Shown one piece after another: positions 60,778 through 64,000 of a stretch of DNA of 64,000 nt. The position numbers and the translations under genes are program-made. Position 1 is the first letter of the stretch. Each line of letters starts with the position of its first letter. Source of the DNA: CAIZGX01 sp044374295 (GTDB taxonomy: Bacteria > Bacteroidota > Bacteroidia > Flavobacteriales_D > Sanyastnellaceae); NCBI GenBank assembly GCA_044374295.1, contig JBILOU010000002.1:17440-81439 (forward strand), written 5' to 3'. The notes under the pieces were generated by a model that saw only the letters and a program-made list of their open reading frames with translations, had not been told where the DNA came from and did no database searches.

Positions 60778-60785
60778 CAAAGCTA
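60778..60785 (-). promoter_or_regulatory. -7 box (TAGCTTTG) of the 174-aa gene
   Basis: Exact TAnnTTTG match on the minus strand, 7 nt before the ATG at 60770. Confidence 0.45.
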
Positions 60786-60798
60786 TTAAAGTTGGTGT

Positions 60799-60806
60799 TA
60801 TTTTTG
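60799..60806 (+). promoter_or_regulatory. -7 box (TATTTTTG) of the thioredoxin-like gene
   Basis: Exact TAnnTTTG match on the plus strand, 16 nt before the ATG at 60823. A -33 TTG is not obvious. Confidence 0.45.
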
Positions 60807-60822
60807 TTTTAGAAATTTCACG

Positions 60823-62136
60823 ATGAGAAAAACATTATTCGCCCTTTCACTACTCCTATTCAGCATTGCGGCTTTTGCCCAATCTCATGTCATTTCTGGA
60901 ACAGCCACCTACCCTAACGGGACAGCGATTCGCTTGTGGAAAACCACAGGAAGATCGCTCGATGTGGCAGATTCCACGACCATAACAAACAACAGTTTTC
61001 AATTCAAAGGCGCCTACGGAGAAGGACTTTACGCGCTAGGCCTCACCCCTTCCAACATGGCCATAATAGCCATTGACAATGCAGAATTAGAGACCACTTT
61101 CGCCATTCAAGGCGCGCGCTGGGACAGCGGAATTTCATGCACGAAAGGAAATAGGAATCTTCTTTGGAATGAATACGTAAAGAAGGAAAACGAATTCACT
61201 CAAAAGAAAAAAGCGTTAAACATTCGTTGGAAAAAAGACAAAGATTCAACTGCAGAAAAAGAGCTGACCGATCTTGAAGCTTCATTCAACGCCTACCAAT
61301 TGGAATGCATGCAGCGCGACAAACAGTCGATTAAAACTTCATTCGTTTCGCAACTCATCGACTGGAAGCGAGAACCTTCAAAAGAAAAAGCACATTATTG
61401 GGACAATCTGAATTTCAGCGACGCACGCGTGCTTCATTCGACCGTTTTAAACGATCGCATTCAAAATTTCATGAGACAATTTAGCAAAGGAACCGAAAGC
61501 GGTTTCATCGATTGCATTGGTCTCATTACTGAAAAAGCACACGTCAACGATCGCGTGTATGAATTTGTGTTGAATGAAATGCTCACTGGATTTTATGAAA
61601 GCGGAATGGAAAACATTACGCTTTACCTCATGGACAATTTCATTAATGAAGAGTCTTGCGGCGACGACAATTTCTCGAATGTGATTAAGCGAAACGCTGA
61701 AAGCATTGAACGCGTGAGCGTTGGAAAGACTCCTCCAAATATCACCGGCAACGACATGAACAACGTTGCTTTTGATTTGAAGAAGACTTGTGCTGCGAAT
61801 CAATATACCCTTCTCATTTTCTGGAGCAGCTGGTGCAGTCACTGTAAAACAGAAGCCCCAAAGATTGCGAAGTTGAGTAAGGATTATGCTGGAAAGAAAA
61901 TCGCTTTCGTGGGATACTCGGTAGACAACGATGCCAACGCATGGAAACAAGCGGTAACCGAAAGAGAATTCACTTTCACGAATTTATGTGGAATGCGCGG
62001 TTGGGATTCGAAAGGAGCAAAAGACTATCGAATTACGAAGACTCCTGCGTTCTTCATTCTAGACAAGAATATGCGCATTGTTGCGAAACCTAAATCTCCG
62101 GAAGAAATTGAAATGTTCTTCAAACTTTCAAAATAA
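60823..62136 (+). CDS. TlpA-like periplasmic thioredoxin with N-terminal extension
   Basis: A 437-aa protein. Signal peptide FALSLLLFSIAAFAQ. Residues about 20-105 resemble the DUF4369 beta-sandwich seen in Bacteroidota TlpA proteins (SHVISGTATYPNGTAIRLWK). A helical middle follows. The thioredoxin fold starts at KTPPNITGNDMNNVAF with the redox pair in FWSSWCSHCKTEAPKIAKL and the cis-Pro in ITKTPAFFILD. Probably reduces periplasmic disulfides. The C-terminus overlaps the convergent helicase by 9 bp. Confidence 0.9.
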   Translation: MRKTLFALSLLLFSIAAFAQSHVISGTATYPNGTAIRLWKTTGRSLDVADSTTITNNSFQFKGAYGEGLYALGLTPSNMAIIAIDNAELETTFAIQGARWDSGISCTKGNRNLLWNEYVKKENEFTQKKKALNIRWKKDKDSTAEKELTDLEASFNAYQLECMQRDKQSIKTSFVSQLIDWKREPSKEKAHYWDNLNFSDARVLHSTVLNDRIQNFMRQFSKGTESGFIDCIGLITEKAHVNDRVYEFVLNEMLTGFYESGMENITLYLMDNFINEESCGDDNFSNVIKRNAESIERVSVGKTPPNITGNDMNNVAFDLKKTCAANQYTLLIFWSSWCSHCKTEAPKIAKLSKDYAGKKIAFVGYSVDNDANAWKQAVTEREFTFTNLCGMRGWDSKGAKDYRITKTPAFFILDKNMRIVAKPKSPEEIEMFFKLSK

Positions 62137-63579
62137 ATTCCGCTCTTCTTCCACAATTAATTTTTCTTGAAATCCCACAAGAAAAACTTCTTTCTGCGCA
62201 CGTGTTAGCGCTGTATAAAGCCAACGATTCAATTCCAATCCGGCCATCTCGTCGGTCAGATATCCCTGATCTACAAACACACAGGGCCATTGTCCCCCTT
62301 GGGCTTTGTGACACGTAATCGCATAAGCGAACTTCACATGCAAGGCGTTGTAGTAAGGATCTTTTTGAAGTTGTTTTCGAAGTTGACCAACAGTGGTCGC
62401 CTCAGGATAATCAAGTGCACAGATCTGCCAAAGCTCTTGCATCTTCGCCTTCGACAACTGAGCCGATTCTTCCCAAATGGTGGTGCATAAAAGAATGACT
62501 TCCATCTCTGGCATTTCCGGATAGTCGGCCATTTTCACAATGGCCTTGCAAAAGCGAAAAGCGCCGCGTTCTTCAAACGATTTTACGCGAAGGATATTCA
62601 GAATATCTCCGTTCGCAATGAAGCCCACTTCCTTCGATTCCTTTTCATCGAGCCAAAAATAATTGTTCTTCAACACCATCATTCGATCTCCCGAATTGAT
62701 CTCTTCTTCATTCCACAAAATACGCGCACGCACTTGTTGGTTGAACAAATTCGCGCGTTTGTTAGAGCGCGTAATGATTACCAAATCTTCAATTCCGTAT
62801 TTCTGAAGGGCCTCTTCCACAACCGGCTGCATGTCGGTATCTACCCGATGAATGTCGTGAAAATTCAAGGTTGAAAATTGAGGCAATTCTTTTCCTTGAC
62901 TCACGATTAATTCGCGCAAGGAAGTCGCATTGATTAAAATTCCAGAACCTTCTTTTTGACGAATGACTTCGAGCAATTCTATAGCGGCAATGTTCAACGA
63001 ATAACTGTCGCGAAGCCCTTCCATATTCAACGCAGGACTTAACGGACATCCGACAGGAGGAAGCTGCGCGGTGTCACCGATGATGACCAGCCTGCAACGC
63101 TCGCCACTGTATACATGCGAGAGCAAATCGTCCAATAAACTTCCCGCATCGAAACTATCTTCTGAAAAAACAACGGTGTCTTGTCCAATCATGGAAGCCT
63201 CATCCACGAAGTAAACGGTATCTATGTTCTCATTTTCCTTCAACTCGAACCAAACGCGTCCGCTGCGATCCATGCGCTTCACATAGATTTCCTTGTGAAT
63301 AGTGCTAGCCTTTCGGTTGGAATAATTTCCCAAGACCTTCGCGGCTCTTCCGGTTGGTGCGAGCAACACAGCATTCACGCGATGCTCTGCGAGCGCATCT
63401 ACCATGGCTTTCACGCAGGTGGTTTTACCTGTACCCGCGTATCCTTTAATCATGAGCGCCAAGCGCGCTTTGGGCGAATACATCATTCGCGCAAAGGCAT
63501 GGAAGAGTTTCTTTTGTCCTGCTGTAGGCGCAAAAGAAAAATTTTCCAGCAGTAAATGTTCGAATGCAGTGTGGCTCAT
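62128..63579 (-). CDS. RecD/Dda-type superfamily 1 DNA helicase
   Basis: A 483-aa ATPase. The start is the ATG at 63579 (MSHTAFEHLLLENF); upstream extension would run into the divergent gene. Motif I: IKGYAGTGKTTCVKAMVDAL. Ia: LLAPTGRAAKVL. II: VYFVDEASMI. III: LVIIGDTAQLPPVG. V/VI: FAYAITCHKAQGGQWPCVFV, NRWLYTALTRAQKEV. Resembles the stand-alone helicases annotated as ATP-dependent RecD-like or Dda proteins, active in repair or replication restart. No RecBC partners adjacent. Confidence 0.93.
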   Translation of the reverse strand: MSHTAFEHLLLENFSFAPTAGQKKLFHAFARMMYSPKARLALMIKGYAGTGKTTCVKAMVDALAEHRVNAVLLAPTGRAAKVLGNYSNRKASTIHKEIYVKRMDRSGRVWFELKENENIDTVYFVDEASMIGQDTVVFSEDSFDAGSLLDDLLSHVYSGERCRLVIIGDTAQLPPVGCPLSPALNMEGLRDSYSLNIAAIELLEVIRQKEGSGILINATSLRELIVSQGKELPQFSTLNFHDIHRVDTDMQPVVEEALQKYGIEDLVIITRSNKRANLFNQQVRARILWNEEEINSGDRMMVLKNNYFWLDEKESKEVGFIANGDILNILRVKSFEERGAFRFCKAIVKMADYPEMPEMEVILLCTTIWEESAQLSKAKMQELWQICALDYPEATTVGQLRKQLQKDPYYNALHVKFAYAITCHKAQGGQWPCVFVDQGYLTDEMAGLELNRWLYTALTRAQKEVFLVGFQEKLIVEEERNLF

Positions 63580-63663
63580 GATTTTATTATCGCTTGCAAA
63601 GAAAGACCAAGCGCCGCAATGATGTAAATTAGCAGAGAAATTAATTATGCGTATTTTTTCAAG

Positions 63664-64000
63664 ATGAACACTGAAACATTTCAAATTCCGACGGCTGTTG
63701 TAGAAAACAGCGCTCGTCTGCATGCCTCGCTGCATCTGGAATCTTTCTTTGTTTCCATTGCCTTCGCCCAACCTGAAGATGGAACGGTGGTATTTACGCA
63801 TAACATATCGTTTCCGATTGGCGAAAGTATTCCTTTTGCTGAATCGGTTGCTTGGATTCAAAAACACTGGCCCAGCGCGGTTTTCAAGAAGACTATTCTC
63901 TCTGTAGAGCCCTTGGCATTCAACCTTATTCCAAAGGCTATGTTCGAGGAAAGTGCTTTGGAAGATTACCTTCCTCAAATATCTTCGAGCGAATTTTTGG
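63664..64000 (+). CDS. DUF3822-family protein, cut by window end
   Basis: Starts at the ATG at 63664 (MNTETFQIPTAVVENSARLH) and runs open to the edge (112 codons visible). The segment LHLESFFVSIAFAQPEDGTV, then SVEPLAFNLIPKAMFEESAL and EDYLPQI, fits DUF3822, an actin-like-fold family found in Bacteroidota. No signal peptide. Function unknown. Divergent from the helicase gene with an 84-bp gap in which I see no consensus promoter. Confidence 0.65.
   Translation, partial: MNTETFQIPTAVVENSARLHASLHLESFFVSIAFAQPEDGTVVFTHNISFPIGESIPFAESVAWIQKHWPSAVFKKTILSVEPLAFNLIPKAMFEESALEDYLPQISSSEFL

Overview
The window comes from a Bacteroidota chromosome, most likely a member of Flavobacteriales. Four things support this. 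Several genes follow the Bacteroidota-type promoter (TTG, about 19 nt, TAnnTTTG). Shine-Dalgarno sites are essentially absent. There is a small Bacteroidota-specific DUF4295 gene beside rpmG. Secreted proteins end in type IX secretion (T9SS) type A and type B sorting domains. Genes are densely packed, often overlap by a few bases, and lie on both strands. I see no insertion sequence, prophage, CRISPR array or rRNA operon. Two tRNAs (Glu-TTC, Ser-GCT) are present.

Layout. 1-8.7 kb: a truncated VPS10-type propeller protein, an outer-membrane protein with lipA, osmC, a 40-aa lipoprotein, an Omp85-like protein, rmuC, a GWxTD lipoprotein and rlmB. 8.7-15.4 kb: a FadL-type porin coupled to a Gly/Tyr-rich lipoprotein, proS, and a three-gene unit of an Asp/Tyr-rich small lipoprotein, a JmjC/cupin oxygenase and a Spy/CpxP-like protein. 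15.6-24.8 kb: one 8-gene minus-strand operon. In transcription order it encodes a rifampin-phosphotransferase-like dikinase, a UbiA-like membrane protein, a methyltransferase, a fatty-acid desaturase, HMG-CoA reductase, CdsA, a dolichol/phytol-kinase-like protein and a secreted GH29 fucosidase. A second desaturase gene diverges from its head. I infer an isoprenoid- or lipid-modifying pathway whose product is unknown.

26.5-38.9 kb: tRNA-Glu, an RlpA-like protein, a heme-type TonB receptor, a diacylglycerol-kinase-family gene, two large T9SS cargo proteins, a 2-Cys peroxiredoxin and DUF423. 39-45 kb: a 1396-aa SPOR-domain protein with two long Ser-Ser-Asn-Asn-Ala tandem tracts and an apparent ATT start, then a lamin-tail T9SS cargo protein. 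44.9-56.1 kb: housekeeping genes queE, rimO, ftsY, DUF4295, rpmG, ftsK, a LolA-like gene, hemF, a LysM/PBP1 lipid-wall-type protein, guaA and maf. 56.1-64 kb: tRNA-Ser, a GT39/ArnT-like transferase, an RND/MMPL exporter, a TlpA-like thioredoxin, a RecD-like helicase and the start of a DUF3822 gene.

Two kinds of unexplained structure stand out. (1) Three loci (10.2, 26.6 and 51.6 kb) carry arrays of very short hairpins. The stems differ from hairpin to hairpin, while the 4-5 nt spacer between them is constant within each array. (2) Several -7 boxes end only 4-5 nt before the start codon, which predicts leaderless mRNAs; the clearest case is the symmetric 31-bp guaA/maf divergent promoter.

All identifications come from reading motifs and layout; no database search was run.
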